Shown here one piece after another: positions 8,651 through 17,523 of a DNA stretch of 64,000 nt. Made by a program: the position numbers and the translations under genes. The stretch spans positions 62,001 through 126,000 of the forward strand of contig NZ_CP129137.1 in assembly GCF_030406905.1 (NCBI RefSeq), read 5' to 3'. The stretch's first letter is position 1. Each line of letters begins with the position of its first letter. The notes beneath the pieces were generated by a model. That model was not told the origin of the DNA, made no database searches, and saw nothing but the letters and a program-made list of their open reading frames with translations. This DNA comes from Streptomyces sp. HUAS CB01 (GTDB lineage Bacteria > Actinomycetota > Actinomycetes > Streptomycetales > Streptomycetaceae).

Positions 8651-8935
8651 GCGTCATCACCGCAGCTTCCGGAGCCGCCAACTCCGTACACGCCGCAGCG
8701 AACAGACCCGCCGAGGCGGCGAAAGCGTCCTCACACTCCGCGAGCGCGTCTTGGGCCAGCCCCCACGACGCTCACCACCCTTGCTTCCTGCCCTCGACCT
8801 TGAACAGCCCGGATGAAGGCTCGGCCAGGATCCCGCGCTCCACCAGCCGCTTCCGCTTCGAGCGCATCCCCTCGACATGGCGCGGCTCGGTGCCCAGACC
8901 CAGAGAACCTTGACGCGGCATAGCCGCTTCGCGGA
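8651..8935 (-). other. Unrecognised coding remnant upstream of the IS3 element
   Basis: One minus-strand frame reads HVEGMRSKRKRLVERGILAE to a stop at 8772; after that stop the same frame continues with LAQDALAECEDAFAASAGLF to a stop near 8643. Both stretches look like real protein, possibly one gene with an in-frame stop. I do not recognise the family. Confidence 0.3.
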
Positions 8936-9015
8936 TATCCACGGGTAGGGCAGGGTGCGGGCGGCGTATCACTCGCACCCTGCCCACTGATCGGTTCGGC
9001 AGTCCCGTTCGCTGC

Positions 9016-9987
9016 CTACGGAGCGAGGACCACCTGTGCGGCGTAGGCCAGTCCGGACCCGAATCCCAGTAGCAGGGCGGGTGCACCGGAGGGGATGTCG
9101 CCGGCTTCCTTCATCCGCGACATGGCGAGAGGGATCGTGGTGCCGGAGGTGTTGCCGGAGGTGACGATATCTCGCGCGATCACTGCGTTGGGCAGACCTA
9201 TGCGGGTGGCCAGCGTATCGATGATGCGCAGATTGGCCTGATGAGGTACGAAGACAGCGATGTCCTCAGGGAGGAGCCCCGCCCGCTCGATCGCGGCTGT
9301 GGCAACGGGCGCCATCTGAGTGGTGACCCAGCGGTAGACGGTCTGTCCTTCTTGTCGGAAGTAGCGGGTGTGCTCGTCGATGGTCACCGCGTCGTGAAGG
9401 TCGCCGGAACTTCCCCAGACCACGGGGCCGATGCCGACGTGATCGGCAGGGCCGACAACGGCGGCGGCGGCACCGTCACCGAGGATGACAGAGGTCTTCC
9501 TGTCGTTCATATCCAGCCACCCGGAGAAGCGTTCAGACGCGACGACCAACACGTGGCGGGCCTGCCCTGTCTGGACCGCAGCGCTGGCGACACCGAGACC
9601 ATAGACGAAGCCGGAGCAGCCTGAACCGATATCGAATGCGCCGGGTGCAAGGGCGCCGAGCCGGTGGGCCAGTTCGGGTGCGGCTGCCGGGACCGGGGAG
9701 GGGAGCGTGGAGGTCACGACGAGCACCAGATCGATGTCACGTGCCTCGACTCCGCTGTCGGCCAGGGCTTTGCCGCTGGCGCGCTCGGCCATGTCGATGA
9801 CCGTCTCGTCGGGGTCGGCCCAGTGTCGCTCGGTGATGCCGACGCGGGTGCGAATCCATTCATCGCTGGTGTCGACACCGCGGTCGATGAGATCGAGGTT
9901 GGTGACCGTGTTCGTCGGGCGGTAGTGGCCAACGCCCAGAATGCGCGTTCCGGGGGTGATGGGGGTCGCGTTGAGGTGGACGGTCAT
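9016..9987 (-). CDS. Beta-ketoacyl-ACP synthase III-like protein (FabH family)
   Basis: 323 aa, normal KAS III length. Catalytic triad visible: Cys124 in DIGSGCSGFVYGL, His249 in VFVPHQANLR and Asn279 in TSGNTSGTTIPLA. The N-terminal RILGVGHYRP and SDEWIRTRVGITERH are typical. The enzyme would condense an acyl-CoA starter with malonyl-ACP, or act as an acyltransferase as many stand-alone FabH paralogues in Streptomyces do. The usual ACAGF context of the Cys is altered to GSGCSGF, which may point to a secondary-metabolism role. No ACP or fabD neighbours are present, so this is not the housekeeping fab locus. Confidence 0.85.
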   Translation of the reverse strand: MTVHLNATPITPGTRILGVGHYRPTNTVTNLDLIDRGVDTSDEWIRTRVGITERHWADPDETVIDMAERASGKALADSGVEARDIDLVLVVTSTLPSPVPAAAPELAHRLGALAPGAFDIGSGCSGFVYGLGVASAAVQTGQARHVLVVASERFSGWLDMNDRKTSVILGDGAAAAVVGPADHVGIGPVVWGSSGDLHDAVTIDEHTRYFRQEGQTVYRWVTTQMAPVATAAIERAGLLPEDIAVFVPHQANLRIIDTLATRIGLPNAVIARDIVTSGNTSGTTIPLAMSRMKEAGDIPSGAPALLLGFGSGLAYAAQVVLAP

Positions 9988-10209
9988 GGGAAGGCTGCCT
10001 CGGGTCTGTTTGTAGCGAGTCGTCTAACGGGAAATGGTGAATGATCCCGTGATACTAGACTGTTGTCGTGTTCGATATCCAGTACGCGCTTGGACCGGCC
10101 AACCGGACTGGTCGACCAGCTCGCCGACCGTGACGCTACGGCCGGATGGCTCGCCGGAGAGCTTGGCTACGACTCTCCCGATTTCGGGACGCGACCACGC
10201 GGGCTGCTT

Positions 10210-10410
10210 GAAGACCGACCACCGCATCGTGGTCCTGGGTGCCGGATCGGCGGCGATCGGGGTTGCCGACATGATCTCCACCGCACTCGTGGATGAAGGC
10301 CTCACCCAGCAGCAGGCGGCCGACCGCTTCTGGTTCGTCGATATCGACGGCCTGCTGGTGCGATCCCGCAGCGAACTCACGCCCGAGCAGCGCATCTACG
10401 CGCGCGACGA
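10210..10410 (+). pseudogene. NAD-dependent malic enzyme fragment
   Basis: The frame contains DHRIVVLGAGSAAIGVADMI, GLTQQQAADRFWFVDIDGLL and LTPEQRIYAR, which match the NAD-binding domain start of malic enzymes. No N-terminal catalytic domain precedes it, and the frame then drifts into unrelated residues with a stop at 10537. It is a decayed internal piece. Confidence 0.7.
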
Positions 10411-10911
10411 CACGGAGGTACGGCACTGGGGCGCGGGTGCACAGGCGGCCGGTGTCGCGCGGGTGGAGGGGGCCCAGTTTCGCCAGGGCGGCAGGGATCG
10501 CGGAGAATGGGACGGCAGGCACGGGACCTCGTTGTGATCAGCCGGCGTAGACACGCTGACGATCACCGGTCTCGTGCCTGTGCTGTTGCCACGTCAACTC
10601 CTGCTGAGCACGGACGATCTACGCGATCCCGGAACCTGCAACCGCCCTGTCACAGTGACCCTTCGCCGAAGGGCTCGGCCAGCGGTGGTGGTGCGGGGTC
10701 GGCGCGAAGAGGACGCACTGGACCGAAGAGCACGGCAACCAGGATCTCCGACAGAGTCAGGCCACCGCAGTGCGGCCACGCACCCATGTCGGGCAGGGTG
10801 GCGACCGCCACACGGATCTCCTCCGAGCACTCCCCCGCCGCGGCCGGCCCACCTCCGCCCGCTCCATCGAACTGCGGGATCAGCCTGTCGTCCGGCCCCG
10901 GCGTTCTGAGG
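10411..10911. other. No gene recognised
   Basis: Frames here are short and lack known motifs; the stretch separates the malic enzyme scrap from the monooxygenase-domain gene. Confidence 0.4.
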
Positions 10912-11208
10912 TCAGAGGGCGACGGAGGTACTGAAAACGCGCTGTGCCGGGGGCGCGGCGAGGAAGGCTCCCAGCTCGCTGGGCGCGCCTTCGGGGGTGG
11001 CCCGCCATGCGGCGTAGGCGTCGTGCGCGGCTGCGGTCTCCCATCGCTCGATCACGATGTACCGCTGCCTGTCCGCGTCGTCGATGATGACTTCGAGTCC
11101 CAGGCAGCCGGGGAAGTCGGCTGTCTGTGCCAGCAGCCGCTGAATGACAGCCGTGACGTCTCCGGCGTCTTCGCGGATCACGAGTTCAAGCAAAACTGTT
11201 GTAGACAT
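10912..11208 (-). CDS. Antibiotic-biosynthesis-monooxygenase (ABM) domain protein
   Basis: 98 aa, one ABM ferredoxin-like domain: VLLELVIREDAGDVTAVIQRL, GCLGLEVIIDDADR, RYIVIERWETAAAHDAYAAW and the C-terminal AQRVFSTSVAL. Members are cofactor-free quinone monooxygenases or heme-degrading enzymes, or proteins of unknown role. It follows the maleate isomerase-like gene in the same direction after 207 bases, so the two may be co-transcribed. Confidence 0.75.
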   Translation of the reverse strand: MSTTVLLELVIREDAGDVTAVIQRLLAQTADFPGCLGLEVIIDDADRQRYIVIERWETAAAHDAYAAWRATPEGAPSELGAFLAAPPAQRVFSTSVAL

Positions 11209-11415
11209 GGTTGATCTTTCGGGTGGTATGGACAGACCCCCCCAGAACGGGGCCGGGTCAACGGATGTGCATCTGGCGGTGCCGACGGCACGGCGTGGTG
11301 GAGGAGGAGGTCCCCGCGCGTGATGCCGTTGCGCGGTGCCGTAGTTCTTCCGTGCCTCGTCTTGCAGTATGCCGATGTCGGGCGGGCCTCCGTGCGTGGA
11401 GGCGGGTCCCTGACG

Positions 11416-12159
11416 TCAGCCTCGGAACAGCGCGCCCGAATCGGGAACCGGGGCATAGGCGTTGAGTGAGGACAGCAACTGCCACGACGTGGCGGTCGCA
11501 GCGGTGACGACCGGCAGGTCGACGACGGCTTCGGCCGCGGGAATCGCCTCCAGGGACGGCATCTGCACGCACGCGCTCAGCACCACCGCGTCGGCCCCGC
11601 GCGTGTCAAGTCGACGCACGATGTGGGGCAGCCGTTCCGGGTCGAGACGTCCGACGGCGAGGTTGTCGTCCACTTCCAGGCTGATCGCGTCCTGGACCTC
11701 GATGCCTTCGCCCTCGATGTAGTCAACCACGAGGGCGGTGAGCGGCTTGAGGTACGGGGTCACGATCGAGACCTTGCGGGCGCCGAGTCGGTGCAGGCCG
11801 GCGATGAGAGCCCCCGCGCTCGACACCACGTCCACGGGCGAACCCACGTCCGCCGATGTGTGGGTGAGCCGCTTCTCGATGTCTCGGTGCGCCCCACGGC
11901 CTTGGGACATGATGGCGACCAGGCAGGCGTAGGCCATCACGTCCACCGAGGCGTCGGCCAGTTCGACCACCGCGCGGTCGGCGTCCGCGTTCATCGCGGC
12001 GAGCTCTTCCGCACTGACCGTCTTCATCCGCATCCGGCTGGAATGGAAGGTGAACCGGTCGCCGGTCACTGCCGAGACCCGTCGCAGTACTTCGGGGACC
12101 TCCGTCTCCATCGTCGTGTTGGAGCTCGGCACCAAGAGTCCAACGCGGTAGTCATTCAT
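11416..12159 (-). CDS. Maleate cis-trans isomerase / Asp-Glu racemase superfamily enzyme
   Basis: ATG 12159 is preferred because AGGTGA is six bases upstream; the ATG six bases earlier would overlap the ribosome site. 247 aa. The family motif VGLLVPSSNTTMETEVP is near the start. Two catalytic cysteines are visible in VMAYACLVAIMSQG (~82) and VVLSACVQMPSL (~198), as in maleate isomerases and arylmalonate decarboxylases. Maleate isomerase makes fumarate from maleate in nicotinate degradation; two Cys favour isomerase or racemase over decarboxylase, which keeps one. The paired ABM protein hints at aromatic-ring catabolism, which is inference only. Confidence 0.8.
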   Translation of the reverse strand: MNDYRVGLLVPSSNTTMETEVPEVLRRVSAVTGDRFTFHSSRMRMKTVSAEELAAMNADADRAVVELADASVDVMAYACLVAIMSQGRGAHRDIEKRLTHTSADVGSPVDVVSSAGALIAGLHRLGARKVSIVTPYLKPLTALVVDYIEGEGIEVQDAISLEVDDNLAVGRLDPERLPHIVRRLDTRGADAVVLSACVQMPSLEAIPAAEAVVDLPVVTAATATSWQLLSSLNAYAPVPDSGALFRG

Positions 12160-12389
12160 GACCATTCACCTTTCGCGAGCGACCGGGTATGGCACAACCG
12201 TTTCACCGAGTACCTCGTCGTGGAACGCCCTGCCGATACCCCCTCCTCGCGGGGCGAGGACCGCGTTCTCCCGAGGTACGGAGGAAGGTCGTCAGTGCGG
12301 CGGCTCACACATGCAGGACGGTGTGCCGCGGGGCGTAGTAGGCGCTCTCGTGCTCCGCGATCGGCACGGCGCGAGCCCAAGACCGTGTC

Positions 12390-12602
12390 CTATGTGGTGA
12401 GTCGAAGGAGTCGTTTGGAGCAGCGGAGGGCGGCGGCGAGGTCGAGGAAGGCCAGGTAGTTGCGGGGATGGCGTTCGTAGCGGTGGTTGAGTCGGCGGTA
12501 GCCGGTCAGCCAGGACAGGGTGCGTTCGATGACCCACCTGCGGCGTCCCAGCCGCTCGCTGGACTCGACGCCTTTGCGGGCGATGCGGACTCCGATGTGC
12601 TT
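12390..12602 (-). pseudogene. IS5-family transposase, C-terminal 70 codons
   Basis: Minus frame from 12602: KHIGVRIARKGVESSERLG, WVIERTLSWLTGYRRLNHRY and FLDLAAALRCSKRLLRLTT to TAG at 12390-12392. This is the end of an IS1647-like transposase carrying the final Glu region. The upstream part is missing. Confidence 0.8.
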
Positions 12603-12766
12603 CCCCCAGAGCCACTTCCGCTACGACTCGCGCTCCTGCCAAACCCCGGCTGAGCAGGAACGTCCACCGTACCGACGACAACATCAGCCGCCCCGGGCGG
12701 TGGAACCCGGCGCCCACCCGACGCGACAGCCGGGCCACCGGCCTGCCCACCATCAACTCCGGCAAG

Positions 12767-12803
12767 CGTGAGGGTCCGCCGACTCCGTCGGCGGACCCTC
12801 ACG
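12767..12803. terminator. Strong perfect stem-loop
   Basis: A 17-bp stem (CGTGAGGGTCCGCCGAC and its exact complement) with a TCC loop centred at 12785. It could end transcription from either side; no intact gene now reads into it. Confidence 0.6.
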
Positions 12804-13203
12804 AAAGATCGAGATCAGAAGCGCAGATCGGGTGCCCTGCGGCCGACGAGCGCATGGGCGTCGGCGGACTCCGGCGGATAGGCGACCGACAGGGCCGAGA
12901 CGGCCTCCGACCGGTACCGCGAGAATGCGGGCTGCCGCGCATGTGGTCGAGGAGCGCGACGTCCCTACGGCCGTGTCCGCGAGGCGGTGCGGCCGGCCAC
13001 ATGTCTACGCAGTTGTCTGAGGTACTGCCGGACTTCGCCGACGTGGACGGGTTGGGCGGCGCGGACTGTCCGGCGGGCGGGCACTGCGCGGCGCTCGCCC
13101 GCGGCGGAGCCGGGTTCGCGCTGAACCGCGGGCCGGCCGCCCGAACCAGCGGGTGTCCGCCGCCGAGGCAGCGGGCACCCGGCACCCGTGCCGAGCGGAT
13201 CGG
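12804..13203. other. No gene recognised
   Basis: 400 bases of GC-rich sequence between the stem-loop and the doxX-type gene. Frames on both strands lack known domains. Confidence 0.4.
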
Positions 13204-13572
13204 TCACTGGGACGCGGCGAGCGTGATGGCCGTGGCCACCGCGACGATGACGAACAGGACCGGGACCATGGCGGCGGAGCGGGAGGCGGTGTCACCGTAG
13301 TCGCCCCACTTCACGTGGAAACCGATGGCACCGAGGAACAGGACGGCCATCCCGACGGCGGCCGCGATGCCCAGCGGCTGCCACCAGATGCCCGCCACGA
13401 GCCCGGCCGCCGCCGCCACCTCGGCGAGGCCGATGAGACGGACCAGCGCGGAGCTGAGCCCCTTCGCGACGAGACCGTCCGGGACGTCGCCCTTGAGCTG
13501 CGCCTTCGGGGCGCCCGCCGCAAGGGAGACAAGGGCGAGGAGAACACTGAGGATGACAGCGGCGATGTACAC
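13204..13572 (-). CDS. DoxX family membrane protein
   Basis: 122 aa, four hydrophobic segments: IAAVILSVLLALVSLAAG (~3-20), LVRLIGLAEVAAAAGLVAGI (~42-62), PLGIAAAVGMAVLFLGAIGF (~66-85) and MVPVLFVIVAVATAITLAA (~101-120). PKAQLKGDVP after helix 1 and GLAEVAAAAGL are typical of the DoxX-like group. DoxX proteins are linked to quinone/thiol redox homeostasis in actinobacteria. It follows a MarR gene (270 bases upstream, same strand). Confidence 0.8.
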   Translation of the reverse strand: MYIAAVILSVLLALVSLAAGAPKAQLKGDVPDGLVAKGLSSALVRLIGLAEVAAAAGLVAGIWWQPLGIAAAVGMAVLFLGAIGFHVKWGDYGDTASRSAAMVPVLFVIVAVATAITLAASQ

Positions 13573-13705
13573 GAGGGTCCTTGAGGAGAGAGCAGAGGAA
13601 GACGGGGATGGGTGTGCGGGGCCGCACCGGTCCGTCCGCGCGGATGCCGCGGGGACAGGGGATTCGGTGGTGCCGCCCCTGTGGATGCGCGCCGACCGTT
13701 CGTAC

Positions 13706-13724
13706 GGCGGCGGTGACCGCCGCC
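13706..13724. terminator. GC-rich hairpin between MarR and DoxX genes
   Basis: GGCGGCGG-TGA-CCGCCGCC, an 8-bp stem. It could separate the MarR transcript from the DoxX transcript. Confidence 0.35.
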
Positions 13725-13842
13725 AGGGCGTGCCGGATACGGGTGCGTCGGCGCGGGTGACGCGCTTGACCGCGCTCCCGGACCGATGTGTTGCGAACCC
13801 CTGGACCTGTGTCAGCCGCGGGGATCGTGGCCGTGCCGCGCG

Positions 13843-14319
13843 TCAGGTACCGATGGTGCGCAGGGCCGCCGCGAGCTTGCCGAGGTCGAGCCCCGCCAGA
13901 TGGTCCAGGAAGTTGTGCCGGACGGAGGCCAGGTGGGTCGGCCAGGCCGTCCGCAGCCGGGTGAGGCCCTCATCGGTGAGGACGGCGTTCCAGCCGCGGG
14001 CGTCCTGAGCCGACTTGACCCGCTGGATGAGCCCCTCTTTCGCCAACCGGTCCGCCAGGCGCGACATACCGCTGCCCGACATCTCGACCGCGGAGGCCAG
14101 GTCGCCCATGCGCATCTGCTGGTCCGGAGCTTCGGAGAGGAAGGCCAGGGCCATGTATTCGATCAGGGAGAGGCTCTGCTCACGCAGCATGTCGGCGTCG
14201 ACTGCGCGCGGCAGGGCGTAGATGACACGAGCGAGCGACCTCACGACGGCCTCTTCGTCCGTGGTGAGGGGCTGTGGCACGGGCACGGCGGAATCCGGCT
14301 GCCCCTCGTCGTTCGACAC
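13843..14319 (-). CDS. MarR family regulator (paralogue 1)
   Basis: 158 aa from GTG 14319. The winged helix spans about residues 50-120: LIEYMALAFLSEAPDQQMRM, DLASAVEMSGSGMSRLADRL, KEGLIQR and the wing SAQDARGWNAVLTDEG. It closely resembles the MarR at 15568 along its length (shared EEAVVR, YALPRA, DAD/DAQM.REQ.LS, SEAPD, IEMS/VEMS, HLASVRHNFLDHL), so the two are duplicates. A 16-bp palindrome at 14327-14342 lies just upstream of the start, so the mRNA is probably nearly leaderless and autoregulated. Likely inducers are electrophiles or oxidants, inferred from neighbours. Confidence 0.88.
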   Translation of the reverse strand: MSNDEGQPDSAVPVPQPLTTDEEAVVRSLARVIYALPRAVDADMLREQSLSLIEYMALAFLSEAPDQQMRMGDLASAVEMSGSGMSRLADRLAKEGLIQRVKSAQDARGWNAVLTDEGLTRLRTAWPTHLASVRHNFLDHLAGLDLGKLAAALRTIGT

Positions 14320-14326
14320 GAGGACA

Positions 14327-14342
14327 TGATAGTCGGCTGTCA
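14327..14342. promoter_or_regulatory. Palindrome at the MarR-1 promoter
   Basis: TGATAGTCGGCTGTCA fits TGAnAGnCGnCTnTCA. It overlaps the presumed -10 region eight bases from the start codon. 14343-14628 contains no other feature. Confidence 0.5.
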
Positions 14343-14628
14343 GGGGAACCCGCCAAGCTTGCTCGGGTGGGAGCAGAGCTCAAGTCGCCACGACGTGCTC
14401 TCACCGGCCGCGGACCGCGCCGTGGCGGTCCGTCACGGCGCATGCGGACGACGACCGGACGGGCCCTTCTGCCGGCCCGCCGCCGTGTGTCCTGTCGAGA
14501 ATGGGCGACCGCCGGGCTCCCGCAGCGCCGTCCACGCTGTCGGCCGGGAGCCGCCCGGTCGCACCTGTGTGTCGTGTGCCCGCTACGGGCTCCGCGGCCG
14601 CTCGGGGGAGGCCGCGGATGTGGGGACG

Positions 14629-15189
14629 TTACGCGGCGCGCAGCGGGGCGAGGGCCTTGCTCCAGGCCAGCACCTGGTCCAGCGTGGTGTTCAGGGCCTC
14701 GAGCTGGAACTCGCCGGGCTTGAACACGCTGAAGTTCTCGAAGTCGTGGAACAACGACAGCGACACCTGCGAACGCACATCCGCCATCTGCAGCTCACCC
14801 GCGATCAGGCGCAGGTGCTCCACGGCGCGGGCGCCGCCCAGACCTCCGTAGCCGACGAAGGCGACGGCCTTGTTGTTCCACTCGGCGTAGAGGTAGTCGA
14901 TGGCGTTCTTCAGGGCGCCGGACGTCGAGTGGTTGTACTCGGGCGTCACCATGACGAAGCCGTCGAACGAGGCGATCTTGCTCGCCCACTCCTGCGTGTG
15001 CGGCTGGGCATACTGGCCCAGCGACGGCGGAAGCGCCTCGTCCAGGTGCGGGAGCTTGTAGTCGAGGAGGTCGACCAGCTCGAACTCCGCGTCGGTGCGC
15101 TTCGAGGCGACGTCGTGCACCCAGCGGGCGACAGCCTCGCCGTTGCGTCCCGGACGGGTGCTGCCGAGGATGATTCCGATCTTGGTCAC
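14629..15189 (-). CDS. NADPH-dependent FMN reductase (flavodoxin-like)
   Basis: 186 aa from GTG 15189; AAGGG seven bases upstream supports it over ATG 15204, and MTKIGIILGSTRPGRNGE is the usual family start. That segment is the phosphate-binding loop of FMN. VMVTPEYNHSTSGALKNAID is the second flavin loop and VAFVGYGGLGGARAVEHLR the third. These enzymes reduce FMN or quinones with NADPH and can feed flavin-dependent monooxygenases such as those at 25103 and 26145. The promoter TTGACG (15310-15305), 17 bases, TAGCTT (15287-15282) is overlapped by two MarR-like sites. Confidence 0.88.
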   Translation of the reverse strand: MTKIGIILGSTRPGRNGEAVARWVHDVASKRTDAEFELVDLLDYKLPHLDEALPPSLGQYAQPHTQEWASKIASFDGFVMVTPEYNHSTSGALKNAIDYLYAEWNNKAVAFVGYGGLGGARAVEHLRLIAGELQMADVRSQVSLSLFHDFENFSVFKPGEFQLEALNTTLDQVLAWSKALAPLRAA

Positions 15190-15266
15190 GTCAAAACCCT
15201 TCATGGATGATGGCCCCGTGCCCGTACGGGCGTGCATGCAGCCCTGACAACCGGACGGGGGATATA

Positions 15267-15314
15267 CTTGCTTCGACAAGCAAGCTAGTAGGAAGAGATT
15301 GTTTCGTCAAATAA
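15267..15314. promoter_or_regulatory. Promoter with two MarR-type operators
   Basis: CTTGCTTCGACAAGCAAG (15267-15284) is a perfect 7+7 inverted repeat over the -10/start region of the FMN reductase promoter. TTGTTTCGTCAAATAA (15299-15314) is a second, weaker site over the -35. Related sites occur at 16462 and 25041. Confidence 0.6.
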
Positions 15315-15567
15315 ATGGATCGCCCTCGCGACGGGTCCGGGATGTGACCTGCCTCGCCCCACGGGGACTCCTGGCCGGCCCCTCCCGACGGACGGCCGCC
15401 GACCAGGTCCGCTGCGAGCGAAAGGTCATCACCGCAGGCCAAGACCGATCCGGTTTCACACGGTGAGGAACCGCGGGGCTCGGACGAGAGCACCACGGCG
15501 AAGCACGGAGCCGGACCGGTCGACCGACGGAAGCATTTTTCACCGCACACACACGAGGTATGTCCCG

Positions 15568-16035
15568 ATGGCACGCAAGCCCACCCCGCCCACAGAAGCA
15601 CCGCAACCGCTCACTCCCGAGGAGGAAGCAGTCGTCCGGGCTCTTCCCTCCCTCCTGTACGCCCTGCCACGCGCCATCGACGCCCAGATGTCACGGGAGC
15701 AGGGGCTGTCGAACACGGAGTATCTGACCCTGATGCGTCTGTCGGAGGCACCCGATCGACAGTTGCGCATGCACGAGCTCGCCCGCGCCATCGAGATGTC
15801 CCTCAGCGGTACGACCCGCATCGTGAACCGGTTGGAGGGCGAGGGCTACATCCAGCGGCTGCGCTGCGACAGGGACGGCCGCAGCTGGCACGCCTCGCTG
15901 ACCGATGCCGGCTTCGCCCGCCTGGAAGAAGCCTGGCCCACCAATCTGGCCGCGATACGCCGGCACTTTCTCGACCACCTGACGGAGCTGGACCTCAAGC
16001 AGCTCGCGACCGCCCTGCAGAACGTCGCGACCTGA
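15568..16035 (+). CDS. MarR family regulator (paralogue 2)
   Basis: 155 aa from ATG 15568 (GAGG nine bases upstream); an earlier in-frame start at 15463 would add a low-complexity Arg-rich stretch not seen in the family. Winged helix about residues 45-115: NTEYLTLMRLSEAPDRQLRM, ELARAIEMSLSGTTRIVNRL, GEGYIQR, DGRSWHASLTDAG. It is divergent from the FMN reductase gene across the 15267-15314 operators, the classic arrangement for a MarR repressor and its target. No Cys is present in the protein, so a thiol switch is excluded and a small-molecule ligand is more likely. Confidence 0.88.
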   Translation: MARKPTPPTEAPQPLTPEEEAVVRALPSLLYALPRAIDAQMSREQGLSNTEYLTLMRLSEAPDRQLRMHELARAIEMSLSGTTRIVNRLEGEGYIQRLRCDRDGRSWHASLTDAGFARLEEAWPTNLAAIRRHFLDHLTELDLKQLATALQNVAT

Positions 16036-16154
16036 GGCGTCACCGCGGACGGCCACGGCGCGATCGCACCCGGCCAGCTTCGGACGACCGGCGGTGAGCG
16101 GCCGACGGTGAGCCGCTTACGGCCCGTCGGCTTCCGGCCGGCGGCGAACGGCGG

Positions 16155-16254
16155 TCGGCAGTCCGTCGGCGACGAGCGTGCGGTCCGCGGTGAGCGGCCG
16201 GCAGTCCGTCGGCGCCTGGTCGGCGACGCGCGTGCGGCCGGCAGTCCGTCGGCG
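16155..16254. repeat. Degenerate ~40-bp repeat with core CGGCAGTCCGTCGGCG
   Basis: The core recurs near 16156, 16199 and 16239, with shared flanks such as GTCGGCGACG. The stretch 16036-16440 has no gene. Confidence 0.5.
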
Positions 16255-16456
16255 GTGCGCCTCCGGCCAGTGGCCGACGGCCGGCGACCGCGCGTCCGGG
16301 GTGCGTGAGCGGCGGTCACGGCCGAAGGAATCGCCCACGTGACCCCGAGCGCACCCCTCGTCCATCACGGCCGCGACGCGGCGCAGCGTGGACCACGCCC
16401 TTCGGGTGTGACGCAAGGTACAGATCCCCGATACCCACAACCGCTCCCGAGCCGGT

Positions 16457-16477
16457 TATATTTGCTTCGCGTAGCAA
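16457..16477. promoter_or_regulatory. MarR-type operator with TATATT box
   Basis: TTGCTTCGCGTAGCAA (16462-16477) matches the site at 15267 and overlaps TATATT (16457-16462), a likely -10 for the gene at 16634. Confidence 0.5.
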
Positions 16478-16633
16478 GTAAACGCCTGTGCGCCCTACCG
16501 TGTCGTCACCTCGCGGTGCCGTGCCGAACGGATCCGAACCGATCCACTCGTGCAACCGTCACTCGTCGCACGCCGCGCGGCCGACCTCCGATTCCGCAAG
16601 ACGGCGCACGACCGATTCTCGGGAAGGAAACCC

Positions 16634-16978
16634 ATGACTCTCATCATCGCCAACGCGCGGACCGGCCTCTCCCTGCCCGGGAGGGCCGTCGACGGGACGG
16701 GCTCCGGGCGGCACCGGGGCATGCGTGCCGATGAGGACGGCTGGGCACCGGAAGGCGAATTCGCGGGACATGGGCGGCACCGCAGAGTGGACGGCACCGG
16801 ATGGCTGCCGTCGGCGGACGCCCCCGGCGACACCCGCCACAACGACGCCGGCCAGACCGGCCAGGACGAGAGCGCGGGCCCGGACTGGGAGCACCGCGTC
16901 GCCGGCGACCTCGCGGCCCTCGAGGCCCTGATCCTGCGGGAGAAGGCCCTGTGGACCGACCGCGCGCAGGATCTCTGA
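16634..16978 (+). CDS. Small hypothetical protein
   Basis: 114 aa from ATG 16634 with GGGAAGGAAA upstream. Not recognised. The middle is rich in Gly, Asp and His and probably disordered; the C-terminal 35 residues (WEHRVAGDLAALEALILREK and following) look like an amphipathic helix. The MarR-type operator 160 bases upstream suggests it belongs to the same regulon. It could instead be the relic of a larger gene. Confidence 0.45.
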   Translation: MTLIIANARTGLSLPGRAVDGTGSGRHRGMRADEDGWAPEGEFAGHGRHRRVDGTGWLPSADAPGDTRHNDAGQTGQDESAGPDWEHRVAGDLAALEALILREKALWTDRAQDL

Positions 16979-17165
16979 CCCGCGCGCGGCGTATCGCTCA
17001 ACAACCGGACACACAGCCCTCCGCGCGCCGAAAGACTCGCTGCCCCTTCGCCGACGACACGGCGGAGTCCACCATCGACCCAGACCCAGCGAACAGGATG
17101 TACTTCGGAATCGCTGACGTCGTCCAGCGCTCCAACCCCCTGTACGCGATCTAACGGCAGCACCG

Positions 17166-17335
17166 AGGCTTCTCCCCCATCGCCATCAACGTCGGCTTCG
17201 ACGTGTACGCGATGGACGTGCTGGTCTCGCTCCTGGTCTTCGGGAGGATCTCCGATCAGGTGGGCCGACGCCCGGTGTCCCTGACGGCCCTGCTCGCGCA
17301 GGCCCTGGCGACGGACCTGGCCGTATGCCCGCCGC
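17166..17335 (+). pseudogene. MFS transporter fragment
   Basis: GFSPIAINVGFDVYAMDVL followed by LLVFGRISDQVGRRPVSLTA matches helix 2, the loop motif (G-R-x-S-D-x-x-G-R-R) and helix 3 of major facilitator proteins. No start precedes it, and the frame loses transporter character after about 17335. Confidence 0.65.
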
Positions 17336-17523
17336 CGTCGCCGACCGCGCCGGCTCCCGTAGCCGACCGCGCCGGCCGCCGGTGCCGACGGTCCGCGACG
17401 CCCGGTCTCACGACGACGAAACCGTCACCCCCTTGACTGGTTACGCAGGAAGGGGCCACGATCTCACCTGTCCAACCGGTGACGCACACGATGTGCGCCC
17501 CGTCCACGAACAGAGAAGCGAAG

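Noticed and set aside
10024..10395. Minus-strand frame opposite the malic enzyme piece
   Set aside because: The plus strand carries the NAD-binding motif; the minus frame is a shadow.
16155..16254. Possible CRISPR-like repeat array
   Set aside because: Repeats are imperfect, spacers share sequence with the repeats, and no cas gene is present.
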